Shown here: in pieces, positions 52,853-60,774 of the stretch
How positions within the stretch are numbered: the stretch's first letter is position 1
Layout of the letters: the number at the start of each line of letters is the position of its first letter
NCBI RefSeq assembly: GCF_900142985.1
Contig: NZ_LT670849.1
Location: 6,836,501-6,900,500 of the forward strand
Direction: 5' to 3'
Origin: Bradyrhizobium erythrophlei
GTDB lineage: Bacteria; Pseudomonadota; Alphaproteobacteria; Rhizobiales; Xanthobacteraceae
Length of the DNA stretch: 64,000 nucleotides
The notes under the pieces: generated by a model
Told to the model about the DNA's origin: nothing
Seen by the model: the letters and a program-made list of their open reading frames with translations, nothing else
Database searches by the model: none
Program-made: the position numbers and the translations under genes

Positions 52853-53862
52853 GCCGACTTCCTGGTGCCTTCGCCAAAAGTCGTCTGCTTGACGAACTTG
52901 CTGGTCAGGTGATCGCCCGATGAGACCGGCTCGTATTTGACGGGGTTGTCAGGGCCCTTGCAGCTTTCCAAGCATTCGACCATCGCGTCGTAATTCGGCT
53001 GATGAAAGAAGACCAGGGAAAGCCGCGCGCTGTCGCCGGCCTTTTCACGCGGCGGATTGGCGACCCGATGCAGCGTCGAAGACCACAGATCATTGGTCCA
53101 CTGCATCATGAGGTCGCCAATGTTCACGACGAAGCCGCCGCCGACTGACGGCACGTCGACCCATTCTTCGTCCTTGTTGTAGACCTGAAGGCCTCCCGGA
53201 CGGTCTTCCGTACGCACGATGGTCAGGCTGCCGTAGTCGGAATGCGCGCCGGCGCGCAATTGACCGGGCAGGGGCGCCTCGTGCTGGTTGGGATATTTGA
53301 GCGCGCGGAACATGCTGATGTGACGATCGATCTTGTCGTCAAAATAGGTTTCCGGCAGTTCCAGGCCGAGCGCAAAAATGCGCATCAACGTTTTGGAGAG
53401 GTCCGACATCGCCTCGAAATATTCGGTCCACGAAGCCTTGAAATCGGGGATCTGTTCGGCCCAGAGGTTCGGTGCAAAATGCGGTCCGGCGGCCGGGCCG
53501 TTAAAATAGGGATCGTCGGGCACGGCAACGGGGCCGATCGAAAATGATTCCTTGAGGTCGCCGGGTGACTTCTCGCCAAGGCTGTAGGAAAGCCCTTCAT
53601 CGCCGACCGCACTGTAGCCGCGAACCTGGTCGTCCTTCGGCCGCTTGAGCGCCATTTTCGCCGCTGCCGGCAAATCGAAAAAAGCCCGTGCGCTCGCGTC
53701 GACTCTGTCGACCAAAGCGGGAGAGACCCCATGCCCCGTGATCACCAAAAATCCGATGTCACGGCAGGCTTGCGCCACCGCTTTGGCCACGGCCTCTTTG
53801 CCTTCGGATGAACCGTTGCGGTATGGCGAAAGGTCGATAATCGGAATGGTCTTGAGTGTCAT
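52849..53862 (-). CDS. 2-oxoglutarate/Fe(II) oxygenase, isopenicillin N synthase-like
   Basis: A 337-residue oxygenase. The Fe ligands are H and D in AHSDYGSLTIV and the His in STLHRVANPP, and the 2-oxoglutarate-binding Arg is in ARLSLVFF. The N-terminal DIGFLVITGHGV is typical of the IPNS-like group. The ATG at 53862 begins the conserved IPIIDLSPY segment; an ATG 45 bases upstream is possible. It is cotranscribed with the VOC gene and divergent from the CodA-like gene. A hydroxylation step in the heterocycle pathway is plausible. Confidence 0.9.
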   Translation of the reverse strand: MTLKTIPIIDLSPYRNGSSEGKEAVAKAVAQACRDIGFLVITGHGVSPALVDRVDASARAFFDLPAAAKMALKRPKDDQVRGYSAVGDEGLSYSLGEKSPGDLKESFSIGPVAVPDDPYFNGPAAGPHFAPNLWAEQIPDFKASWTEYFEAMSDLSKTLMRIFALGLELPETYFDDKIDRHISMFRALKYPNQHEAPLPGQLRAGAHSDYGSLTIVRTEDRPGGLQVYNKDEEWVDVPSVGGGFVVNIGDLMMQWTNDLWSSTLHRVANPPREKAGDSARLSLVFFHQPNYDAMVECLESCKGPDNPVKYEPVSSGDHLTSKFVKQTTFGEGTRKSA

Positions 53863-54060
53863 GGCCCGTTCCATTGTTTGGTGCCTTCGTCGAAGGCAGC
53901 GCCGCAACTTTGCGAGCTATAGGCAAGCAGGTTCTGTGCCAATATAAGAGGCTGGGGCTCGCCATCAGCAAAGTGGCAGAACAAACTGCCGCCGAGGGCT
54001 TGTGACTACCAGGGCGACCAAACCAATCAAACGGCAACCTCCGCGAACGAAAGGCCGCCG

Positions 54061-55326
54061 ATGGCTCTCGATATTCTGATCAAGAACGTTGCGGTATGGG
54101 GCTCCGATGCCCTGCGTGATCTTGCCATCGCCGGCGGTCACTTCGTTGCCGTCCCGCAAAACGCAGTGGAGATATCGTCCCTCGTGCTGGATGCGGGCGG
54201 AAGGATCGCGGTGCCGGGCTTCGTTGAGCCGCACATCCATCTCGACAAGGCTCTGATTTCCGAACGCGCGCCGGTCAACGTATCGGGCACGCTCACCGAA
54301 GCGATCGAGATACTTTGGCAGATCAAGCGCAACTATACCGTCGAGGAGATCGCCGAACGAGCGTCGCGCGTGTTGGTGCGGGCGATCGAAAACGGCATCC
54401 TGCGGCTACGTACCCATGTCGACGTTGATCCGATTGGAGGAACTCGTCCGGCAGAAGGTCTGATCCGCGCACGCGAAGGCTTTCGCGATCTTATCGACGT
54501 CCAGATCGTCGCATTTCCACAGGAGGGGATCGTCAAGTCGCCGGGCACCGAAATGCTGATGCGGGACGTCATGAAGCTTGGCGTCGACGTGGTCGGCGGC
54601 ATGCCGTTCAACGAAGCCTCGCCGGCGGATAGTCGCCGCCACATCGAAATCGTGTTCGACATCGCGAAGCAATTCGACGCCGATATCGACATGCATGTCG
54701 ACGAGACGGACGACCCGCTTGCGCGCACGCTGGAGGTGCTGGCCGAACTGACCATCGCCAACGGCTGGCAGGGGCGGGTCACCGCCGGCCATACCTGTGC
54801 GCTTGCGAGCTATCCGCGAGATTACGCTGATCGCGTCATCGCGCAATTGAAAGAAGCCGGCATCAACATGATCGCCAATCCGGCGACCAATCTCATGCTG
54901 CAAGGCCGGCTCGACGACTATCCCAAGCGGCGCGGTGTGACGCAGGTCAAGGAGCTGCTGGCCGCCGGCGTCAACGTTGCCTGTGGGCAGGATTGCGTGC
55001 ACGACACCTTCTATCCTTTCGGGCAGAAAGATCCGCTCGAGATCGCCTTTCTGCTGTGCCACGCTTCGCACATGAGTCAGCCCGGCGAGATCCGCACTGT
55101 GATGGACATGGTCACGCGCAACGGGGCCAGGGCTCTGCGTGCTCCGGGTTTCGAAGTCGCGGATGGGGCGGTTGCGGATCTCGTCGTGCTCGACGCGCGG
55201 GATGCGCGCGAGGCGTTTGCCACGCGTCTGCCGCGGCGCTGGGTCATTCGCAAGGGAAAATTGATTGCCGAACACGCCATCACCCGCCGGCGCTACTTCG
55301 CTCACGCAGCGGAACCGGCGTTCTGA
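54061..55326 (+). CDS. CodA-type amidohydrolase
   Basis: A 421-residue metal-dependent amidohydrolase of the cytosine deaminase family. Metal ligands are in PHIHLDKAL, HVDETDDP and GHTCALAS, with the Glu-containing AFPQEGI segment and the PKRRGVTQVKE block as in E. coli CodA. In GQDCVHDTFYPFG the metal-binding Asp (D313 in CodA) is kept, but the next residue, Asp314 in CodA, is Cys, so the substrate is probably not cytosine. Creatinine, s-triazine or hydantoin-like substrates are alternatives. It lies beside the heterocycle-type genes on the plus strand. Confidence 0.9.
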   Translation: MALDILIKNVAVWGSDALRDLAIAGGHFVAVPQNAVEISSLVLDAGGRIAVPGFVEPHIHLDKALISERAPVNVSGTLTEAIEILWQIKRNYTVEEIAERASRVLVRAIENGILRLRTHVDVDPIGGTRPAEGLIRAREGFRDLIDVQIVAFPQEGIVKSPGTEMLMRDVMKLGVDVVGGMPFNEASPADSRRHIEIVFDIAKQFDADIDMHVDETDDPLARTLEVLAELTIANGWQGRVTAGHTCALASYPRDYADRVIAQLKEAGINMIANPATNLMLQGRLDDYPKRRGVTQVKELLAAGVNVACGQDCVHDTFYPFGQKDPLEIAFLLCHASHMSQPGEIRTVMDMVTRNGARALRAPGFEVADGAVADLVVLDARDAREAFATRLPRRWVIRKGKLIAEHAITRRRYFAHAAEPAF

Positions 55327-55488
55327 AGAAGCGGTCGCGCGTGCTCTGCGCCGCCATGTGCGGTCGTTGGATATTTCTTGGGAAAGTTTGGTCCAAAAGT
55401 TGATCGTTGCCGCAAGCACGCGCCCAATTCACACCAAAATTCTCGCGTTCAACCGTACCGGGCAGGGCTCTGTACTGTGCGAGGATGC

Positions 55489-55785
55489 ATGTATCGAACC
55501 CTTCTGGTCGCAGCGTTTTCTTCGTTAGTTGCTGTATCCGCCGCTCAGGCCGAAAGCGGCCTGGCATCCTACTACGGTGGTCGCGGCGGCGGCATGACCT
55601 GCGCTCATCGCACCAGGGCTATGGGTAGCATTGTCACTGTTACCACCCGGTCGGGGCGCTCAATCCAATGTCGCGTAAACGACCGTGGACCGTTTGTTCG
55701 CGGACGTGTCATTGACGTGTCGGTCAGCGCCGCCCGTGCGCTGGGGATGATGCGCTCTGGAGTCGTTCTCGTGTCGGTCAACTAA
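55489..55785 (+). CDS. RlpA-like double-psi beta-barrel protein
   Basis: A 98-residue exported protein: signal peptide (MYRTLLVAAFSSLVAVSAAQ) and an RlpA-type domain with GLASYYGGRGGGMTCAHRT, the catalytic-type VNDRGPFVRGRVIDVS and AARALGM. RlpA proteins act on peptidoglycan at the septum. This one is a minimal copy without the SPOR domain. The start is fixed by the signal peptide. It follows the CodA-type gene by about 160 bases but is not clearly part of that operon. Confidence 0.85.
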   Translation: MYRTLLVAAFSSLVAVSAAQAESGLASYYGGRGGGMTCAHRTRAMGSIVTVTTRSGRSIQCRVNDRGPFVRGRVIDVSVSAARALGMMRSGVVLVSVN

Positions 55786-55905
55786 CACATCATCGACCGC
55801 AATCGTTCCGCTAATCCTTGACGTTCGGCCAGCCAGCCGGATGCCCGACTATAACCGTTGCCGGCCCGCCGTATCCAACGGCCCAAGGGCGACGGAAGTC
55901 TGGTG

Positions 55906-56310
55906 ATGCTCGGCAATGGCAACGACACGGTCGCTCCCGGTAACAACAGCGTGGCCATACTGGGTAACGGCAACGACACCGTCATCGGCGGCGCAAATGA
56001 TCTGATCTTCGTCGGATCCGGCCAGGATCAGCTGGTCGCGGGCTTCAACGACAGCTGGTCGGTCGGCGCGGGCAAGGACACCATAGCTTTCAACGCGGCG
56101 GGCTTCGGTAGCAATACCATCGCCGGCTTCAACCCCTCGCAGGACGTACTTACATTCAACGCGAGTCTTTTCCAGAACTACGCCGCAGTCCACGCGGCGA
56201 CGACGCAGGTCGGCTCGAATGCCGTCATCACAGATGCACAAGGTGACCAGATCACCGTGGTCGGTGTGAATGCGTCGCAATTGACGGCGAACAACGTGAA
56301 GATTGCTTAG
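55906..56310 (+). pseudogene. Fragment of a glycine/aspartate-repeat (calcium-binding repeat-like) protein
   Basis: An open frame of about 134 residues starts in the middle of repeat-like sequence: LGNGNDTVAPGNNSVAILGN and GNGNDTVIGGANDLIFVGSG, continuing with GKDTIAF and AGFNPSQDVLTF. The repeats resemble the RTX/hemolysin or adhesin type. The frame opens further back to a TTG at 55858 without a signal or a fold. It is either the remaining C-terminal part of a larger surface protein or a short secreted repeat protein. I favour a decayed fragment. Confidence 0.5.
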
Positions 56311-56460
56311 CCGGCCGCTTTATGAGCGCGCACCTGATTCCGCGCGCTCGCCGGAGTATCGCAAACGAGCATTGAACCGTAGCTTGCGGACGTAACTTTC
56401 CTGGGCGTCTAGAAAATAAGCGCCATATCAATGGAGTTTGGAGGAGGGGATGTCCTCCAG

Positions 56461-56661
56461 CTAGGCTTCCAGCAGTTTAGAAGCGGGCACGCCGAGCCCT
56501 TTCGCGATCCGGGCGATGAGCTTCATGATGTAATCGGCGGCGTCCTTGAGCGTGATCAGCACCTTGCCGTTCGGCAGGGAGATCGGGTCCTCGAATTTGC
56601 AGGACCAGCCTTCATCTCGCGGATCACCAGCGACGGTTATCACAGTTCTGCGGCGTGACAT
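56461..56661 (-). CDS. Small hypothetical protein
   Basis: A 66-residue protein, MSRRRTVITVAGDPRDEGWS followed by CKFEDPISLPNGKVLITLKDA split into an ordered fold; it ends KGLGVPASKLLEA. The composition is protein-like. It overlaps the tail of the leader-plus-cysteine gene upstream and is read in another frame. No family is recognised. Confidence 0.55.
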   Translation of the reverse strand: MSRRRTVITVAGDPRDEGWSCKFEDPISLPNGKVLITLKDAADYIMKLIARIAKGLGVPASKLLEA

Positions 56662-57010
56662 GCGCAGCCGCAGCCGCAGCTACGGCAGCCCGCGGGGCAC
56701 TGTCCGCGCTGCCTCGGACTGCGGAACCTCGGCAGCCACCATATCCGCGCCGGGCTACCTGCACGCCGCTGCCAACTTTTTCCTTATCGAAGACATAGAA
56801 CGTGGCGAGACTGATGTCGGCTATTTCTTCCTCACCGAGCGTGATCGCCTCATTCGGTGCGAAGGCCGTTGTCTGCGGCACGTCCGCCGCCGGTACGGCC
56901 GATGCTGTCGCGCTTCCCAATAGTGAGAAGGTCAATCCGGCAGCTCCGAGAGCCGATACGGCCGCTTTAGTTCCGCGCTTCCGCTTCGAAGCTTGCTTCA
57001 CTTGTGGCAT
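56624..57010 (-). pseudogene. Leader-type protein with a shifted cysteine-rich tail
   Basis: The first 84 residues read as a conserved-looking leader: MPQVKQASKRKRGTKAAVSA then LGAAGLTFSLLGSATASAVP, TFAPNEAITLGEEEIADISL and VFDKEKVGSGVQVAR. The tail begins YGGCRG, but in this frame continues as alanine-rich noise. In the -1 frame the same DNA reads CPAGCRSCGCGCACHAAEL and stops at 56640-56642. A Gly/Cys-rich tail after this leader looks like a modified-peptide precursor or a metal-binding peptide; a frameshift near 56700-56735 seems to have broken it. Confidence 0.5.
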
Positions 57011-57121
57011 GGCCTCATCCTCCGCAAGTCGTCGTAAAAGTAACTACTGCACGGGTAGCGGCGGAGTCGAGCCGCTGGATATTGGGGCCACTATCGGCGA
57101 CGAGCTACAGCGTGTCGTATG

Positions 57122-57418
57122 TCATTGAGGATTTTCAACGATGTCGCGAGTGAGAGGGTCAATCTCCTGCCCGCGAGCATTTACAGGTATGGCCGTTATC
57201 GTTGGGACGACGACGTCTTTGAGCTGCGGATTGTTGGGGTCGCCGTACATTCCGATCTGCATGAGCGCCTTAAACGGGATGTTGCGGCTCACGATTCTAT
57301 CCGGCTTGCCGAACGTCATTGACTCGTAGTCGATTTCCTTGATCTGGAGACTATTGAAAATTGCAGCCGTCGCGACTTGCCACATCACGTCTATCGCGTC
57401 GCCAAACTCGTGCGGCAA
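57122..57418 (-). CDS. Hypothetical protein, possibly a fragment
   Basis: A 98-residue frame from a TTG: MPHEFGDAIDVMWQVATAAI, then KEIDYESMTFGKPDRIV and NPQLKDVVVPTITAIPVNAR. The composition is coding-like, but the start is weak (no clear ribosome site) and no family is recognised. It lies in the decayed stretch before the tRNA. It could be the end of a longer, lost gene. Confidence 0.4.
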   Translation of the reverse strand: MPHEFGDAIDVMWQVATAAIFNSLQIKEIDYESMTFGKPDRIVSRNIPFKALMQIGMYGDPNNPQLKDVVVPTITAIPVNARGQEIDPLTRDIVENPQ

Positions 57419-57649
57419 GAGCCTCGTTCGGCAGGTCGTCTGCTCGCGTTTTGAATTGAGAAATCGGCATCCGGCAGTTACATGCGCAACTCGGGAGCGT
57501 CGGCAGGCAGGATCAGCGTCGATTCAAGTCGAAAGTCACCAATCCAGACCTTCACGGACCGTCTCCCAAGGTCAAAAACAGTGTGTGGGCAGATGCGTCG
57601 GCTCGTTTCTAAAGATGCCAATTTACACAATAATATCAATTAATTATGG
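57419..57649. other. Intergenic stretch left of the tRNA
   Basis: These 231 bases hold no supported gene. They lie downstream of the tRNA 3' end and turn AT-rich close to it (57610-57648). I see nothing else of note. Confidence 0.5.
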
Positions 57650-57736
57650 CGGAAGGGGTGGGATTCGAACCCACGGTACCCTTGCAGGCACGCCGGTTTT
57701 CAAGACCGGTGCCTTAAACCACTCGGCCACCCTTCC
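57650..57736 (-). tRNA. tRNA-Ser (anticodon TGA)
   Basis: Read on the minus strand, GGAAGGG at the 5' end pairs with CCCTTCC at the 3' end; the anticodon loop CTTGAAA gives TGA; a long variable arm (GTGCCTGCAAGGGTACC) marks tRNA-Ser; the T loop is GGTTCGAATCC. The gene is 87 bases, discriminator G, and CCA is not encoded. The integrase gene begins on its 5' side. Confidence 0.96.
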
Positions 57737-57809
57737 AAACCAATAGTTTCAAGTGCTTAGCAGGTGTTCTGGAAAGAACAAACCGCGAAATTGGCACCCG
57801 ATTGGCACC

Positions 57810-58955
57810 CTAGCGATTCAGCGCCGCATTGATCGCCGCTGCCGCCTTGCCGTCGTCCTTTCTGAACAAATGGGCATAGATGCGCAAGGTGATATCTGGC
57901 TTTGAGTGACCGAGACGCTTGGAAATGGTGACAATATCCACGCCCGCGTCGATGAGTTGGCTCGCGTGAGTGTGGCGTAAATTGTGAAATCCCAAGTCGG
58001 GCATTCCGATCTGGTCGGCAAAATCGCTCCACGCTTTGCTATACCGCTTTTGGGACGGCGGACTGCCATCAATATCCGCAAATAGTAGGGCATCGTCCGG
58101 GATCTTTCCGGTGCCAAGTCTCAGCCGGATCTCCAACTGAGTTTTTCGAAACTCCCGCAACGTGTCGACCAGAATGTCGGGCAGGGTGACATCGCGCCTG
58201 CCGGCTTTGGTTTTCGGCGCCTTGAACCTGATGCCGTGCGCCTTGGTTTCCTCAAGCGCCTCGCGGACCTGGATGACTTTTCCGTCGAGGTCAACACGAC
58301 CTTCGCGAAGCGCCAACAGCTCGCCGATCCTCAGGCCCGTAAACAGCGAGACCATCGCGGGGACGAATAGCCGGTGGTTGCGGAGCAATTCAATGAAGGC
58401 GGGAATGTCCTTGACGATTACCATTTCGTCGTCGTCGACCTTTGGCGCCGATTCGTCTGCAACGACATTTTTGGTGACGAGCTCGTTCTTTACGGCGTCG
58501 CGCAGCGCTTTCCCGAGCACTCTATGGGCATGGCCAATCGTTCGTGGCGCGAGGCCGCCTTTTTTATCGGCGCGGCCGGCGGCTCGGAGGGTCGTGTGCC
58601 ATCCCTCGATATCCAGCGTTCGGAGTTTTTGCAGCAGCTTCGCGCCAATGTGTGGCACGATCTGATTTTCGACCAGCTCCCGGTAACGTTCGGCCGTCCT
58701 GGCGCTGATATTGCCGGACGCTTCCCACTGGTCGACGCGGGCACGCACGAATTCGGCGACAGTCACCTTGTTTGGCTCGACGTATTTGGATTGATCTACC
58801 GCCGTGACGAGTTCGGCTAGCTTGATCTGTGCTTCACGCTTGCTGCCGCGGAATGTGTGGAATTGAGTTTTCCGCTTGCCCGTCTTTTCGTCGCGGCCGG
58901 CGTCGAACTTGAGGCGCCAAGAGTTCTTCCCGCGCCGCTGAATGTGCCCTTTCAT
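57810..58955 (-). CDS. int: Tyrosine-type site-specific integrase
   Basis: A 381-residue integrase. N-terminal AP2-like arm-binding part (about 1-60), SAM-like core-binding domain (about 65-160) and catalytic domain (about 175-375) with the first Arg in FTGLRIGELLAL, HNLRHTHASQL, RLGHSKPDIT and the Tyr in LRIYAHLF. The tetrad is complete, so it should be active. It lies 73 bases from the tRNA on its 5' side and points towards it. Confidence 0.95.
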   Translation of the reverse strand: MKGHIQRRGKNSWRLKFDAGRDEKTGKRKTQFHTFRGSKREAQIKLAELVTAVDQSKYVEPNKVTVAEFVRARVDQWEASGNISARTAERYRELVENQIVPHIGAKLLQKLRTLDIEGWHTTLRAAGRADKKGGLAPRTIGHAHRVLGKALRDAVKNELVTKNVVADESAPKVDDDEMVIVKDIPAFIELLRNHRLFVPAMVSLFTGLRIGELLALREGRVDLDGKVIQVREALEETKAHGIRFKAPKTKAGRRDVTLPDILVDTLREFRKTQLEIRLRLGTGKIPDDALLFADIDGSPPSQKRYSKAWSDFADQIGMPDLGFHNLRHTHASQLIDAGVDIVTISKRLGHSKPDITLRIYAHLFRKDDGKAAAAINAALNR

Positions 58956-59088
58956 CGTATTGCTTCCCCGCGTTCGACCAGCTTTCTTTCCCAGTCGCCT
59001 CGTTTAAAGGAGACAACCTTGATTTCGCTTTGCTGGCGTCGCCCGAGACGACGATCGGGCCATGCGGACATCGCCATTCGCCTTGCTC

Positions 59089-59676
59089 CTATTTCCCTCG
59101 AACTTGTTTGGAGGTTTTTTCTAGTGAGGCGGAATTAGGGATTCGTTCGGCGATGTGACCTAATCCAGTGCGGAGACGAGCGCCGAGCTCTCGTTCTTCC
59201 TTGGAGAGGCCCGTTCCAACGACGCGTTCGTGACCCAGGTCGACCAAGCCGACCACGCTCTCTGCTGCTAGCTTTCCCATTCCCATAAGGAGTGCTCGAT
59301 CGGACGACCGAGAGAGTGTCGGTGGAAAATCATCAGGTTTTCCATCGGGCGCGATGGAGCGTAACGCAACGCTGATCGCTTCAAGAACCTGATGGAAGGC
59401 ATAGGGTTGATCGTACCAAGGCCCCGGCGCCCAGTCTCCCGTTAACCGACCGGCGTGGTGCACGACTTCGGCAATCAAATCCACGATCGCGTAGACCTTT
59501 GGATCATTGAAGCTACGCCATTGGGGCCCAAACGATCGGTTCAGCCGCTTCAAGATCTCCTTATTGACCGACACGCCGCTTTCGGCTGCCGCAGATTCGA
59601 TTCTCTTCTGCAGATCGCCAGGGACGCGAAGCCTTATTTGCTGCGTTGGCCCATCGATAGCTTTTTTGCGCGGCAT
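59089..59676 (-). CDS. Ribbon-helix-helix (Arc-type) DNA-binding protein
   Basis: A 195-residue protein. The N-terminal about 50 residues, QQIRLRVPGDLQKRIESAAA then SGVSVNKEILKRLNRSF, form an Arc/MetJ-type ribbon-helix-helix. The C-terminal about 145 residues are unrecognised, possibly sensing or oligomerising. It diverges from the small AlpA-like gene, with direct repeats between the two. It is a likely element regulator. Confidence 0.85.
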   Translation of the reverse strand: MPRKKAIDGPTQQIRLRVPGDLQKRIESAAAESGVSVNKEILKRLNRSFGPQWRSFNDPKVYAIVDLIAEVVHHAGRLTGDWAPGPWYDQPYAFHQVLEAISVALRSIAPDGKPDDFPPTLSRSSDRALLMGMGKLAAESVVGLVDLGHERVVGTGLSKEERELGARLRTGLGHIAERIPNSASLEKTSKQVRGK

Positions 59677-59777
59677 TTAGGCAGCTCCAAATAAGATAGC
59701 ACAGGATAAGATATCCGCCTCGTTTATGTGGATGTCAAGCTCATTGCCTTGACTTATGACCCAAATCAGATGTTTGT

Positions 59778-59806
59778 TGAGGCAATATCATAATAACTGA
59801 GGCAAT
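59778..59806. promoter_or_regulatory. Direct repeats in the divergent regulator region
   Basis: TGAGGCAAT occurs at 59778-59786 and 59798-59806, 20 bases apart, with a close inverted match (ATTGCCTTG) near 59745. The repeats lie between the RHH gene and the AlpA-like gene and would suit a dimeric regulator on one face of the helix. Confidence 0.5.
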
Positions 59807-59826
59807 CAAACGGAGAGCGTTCGCCG

Positions 59827-60021
59827 ATGACAAAGCAGGAAATCGAAGAGTTGCTGTCGAAACCAGCCATCACGCCTGATCAGCTGCTGCGGTCCCAAAT
59901 CCTGCCGATTGGCCGCAATACGATCTATGACGCGATCAGCTCGGGCGAGCTCGCGTCAATGAAGGTCGGCAAGAAAAAGCTGATCCTCACCGCGCCGCTT
60001 CGAAAGCAACTCGGCATCTAA
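59827..60021 (+). CDS. AlpA/excisionase-like small DNA-binding protein
   Basis: A 64-residue protein with a winged-helix-like sequence: SQILPIGRNTIYDAISSGEL followed by MKVGKKKLILTAPLRKQL, the MerR/AlpA-type 'helix then lysine-rich wing' pattern. GGAGAG precedes the ATG. Proteins of this type act as excisionases or activators of integrase genes in satellites and islands. The divergent RHH protein probably regulates it. Confidence 0.78.
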   Translation: MTKQEIEELLSKPAITPDQLLRSQILPIGRNTIYDAISSGELASMKVGKKKLILTAPLRKQLGI

Positions 60022-60103
60022 GGCTTGATGGCGCGCCGTGAACGATTTCAGCGATCGAGATAGCATGTCGGTTCGCTCGCGGGTCGCGGACCGCGGCATC
60101 ACG

Positions 60104-60754
60104 TTAGCTCAGCGGCAACAACCGGATCAGCTCTCGCAAGTGTTTTTCAAGATCTCGGATTGCATCGACGGCAACCGCGATCTCGGCTGGCGGCCCAGAG
60201 ACCCATCTATAAGACCATACGGTTGTCGTAAGGATCATTGCCGCCCGCTCTTTGGCGACGATATTAAAATTGTAACGGGCGTTCGCCAAGGCATCCAGCG
60301 CTGGCGTCGTGAGTATGTCGACTTGGTCCCATGCCTCGTTGAATTCTTGAGGAAGTGTGAGATCAAAAGTAGACGGCCTGATCTCTTTCACCGAGCCGCC
60401 GACGGGTGCGTAGACTTTTTTTCGAACTTCCTCCACCTCGCTACAAAAGATCCTTGCAGCGTAATGCAACTTTCGCAGCAGGTTGATTTGGCGGCGCTGT
60501 TCGGTCGCCTCATGCACAGCTCGATCAAAATTCACCCTTGTCTGAGCCGCGAAATACGCGATGCCTGCCGCTATAAGCGCGACGCCGGCAGCGATGGACG
60601 GTTGAAAGTCTTTGAGTTGATCATATCGAACCGGGATCGGGCCAGTAATCGATATCACCGAAATGATTGCTGCCGCCAGCATCATAGACGCAATGACGGC
60701 AGGGCCGGGAAGTTGCGGACTTCTCATCGCCCGACTTTGGCGTGCCTCTTTCAT
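60104..60754 (-). CDS. Membrane protein of unknown function
   Basis: About 216 residues from the ATG at 60754 (an upstream ATG at 60823 would overlap the primase gene). Two membrane helices (PGPAVIASMMLAAAIISVIS and PSIAAGVALIAAGIAYFAAQ) are followed by a soluble, partly coiled-coil region with HEATEQRRQINLLRKL. It diverges from the primase gene. It might be an accessory factor such as a phage-exclusion protein, but nothing in the sequence proves that. Confidence 0.65.
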   Translation of the reverse strand: MKEARQSRAMRSPQLPGPAVIASMMLAAAIISVISITGPIPVRYDQLKDFQPSIAAGVALIAAGIAYFAAQTRVNFDRAVHEATEQRRQINLLRKLHYAARIFCSEVEEVRKKVYAPVGGSVKEIRPSTFDLTLPQEFNEAWDQVDILTTPALDALANARYNFNIVAKERAAMILTTTVWSYRWVSGPPAEIAVAVDAIRDLEKHLRELIRLLPLS

Positions 60755-60774
60755 ATTGTCGAGAGGGCCGCGGA

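Noticed and set aside
57339..57746. Plus-strand protein ending GGIRTHGTLAGTPVFKTGAL
   Set aside because: This stretch is the translated antisense of tRNA-Ser and is a well-known false gene.
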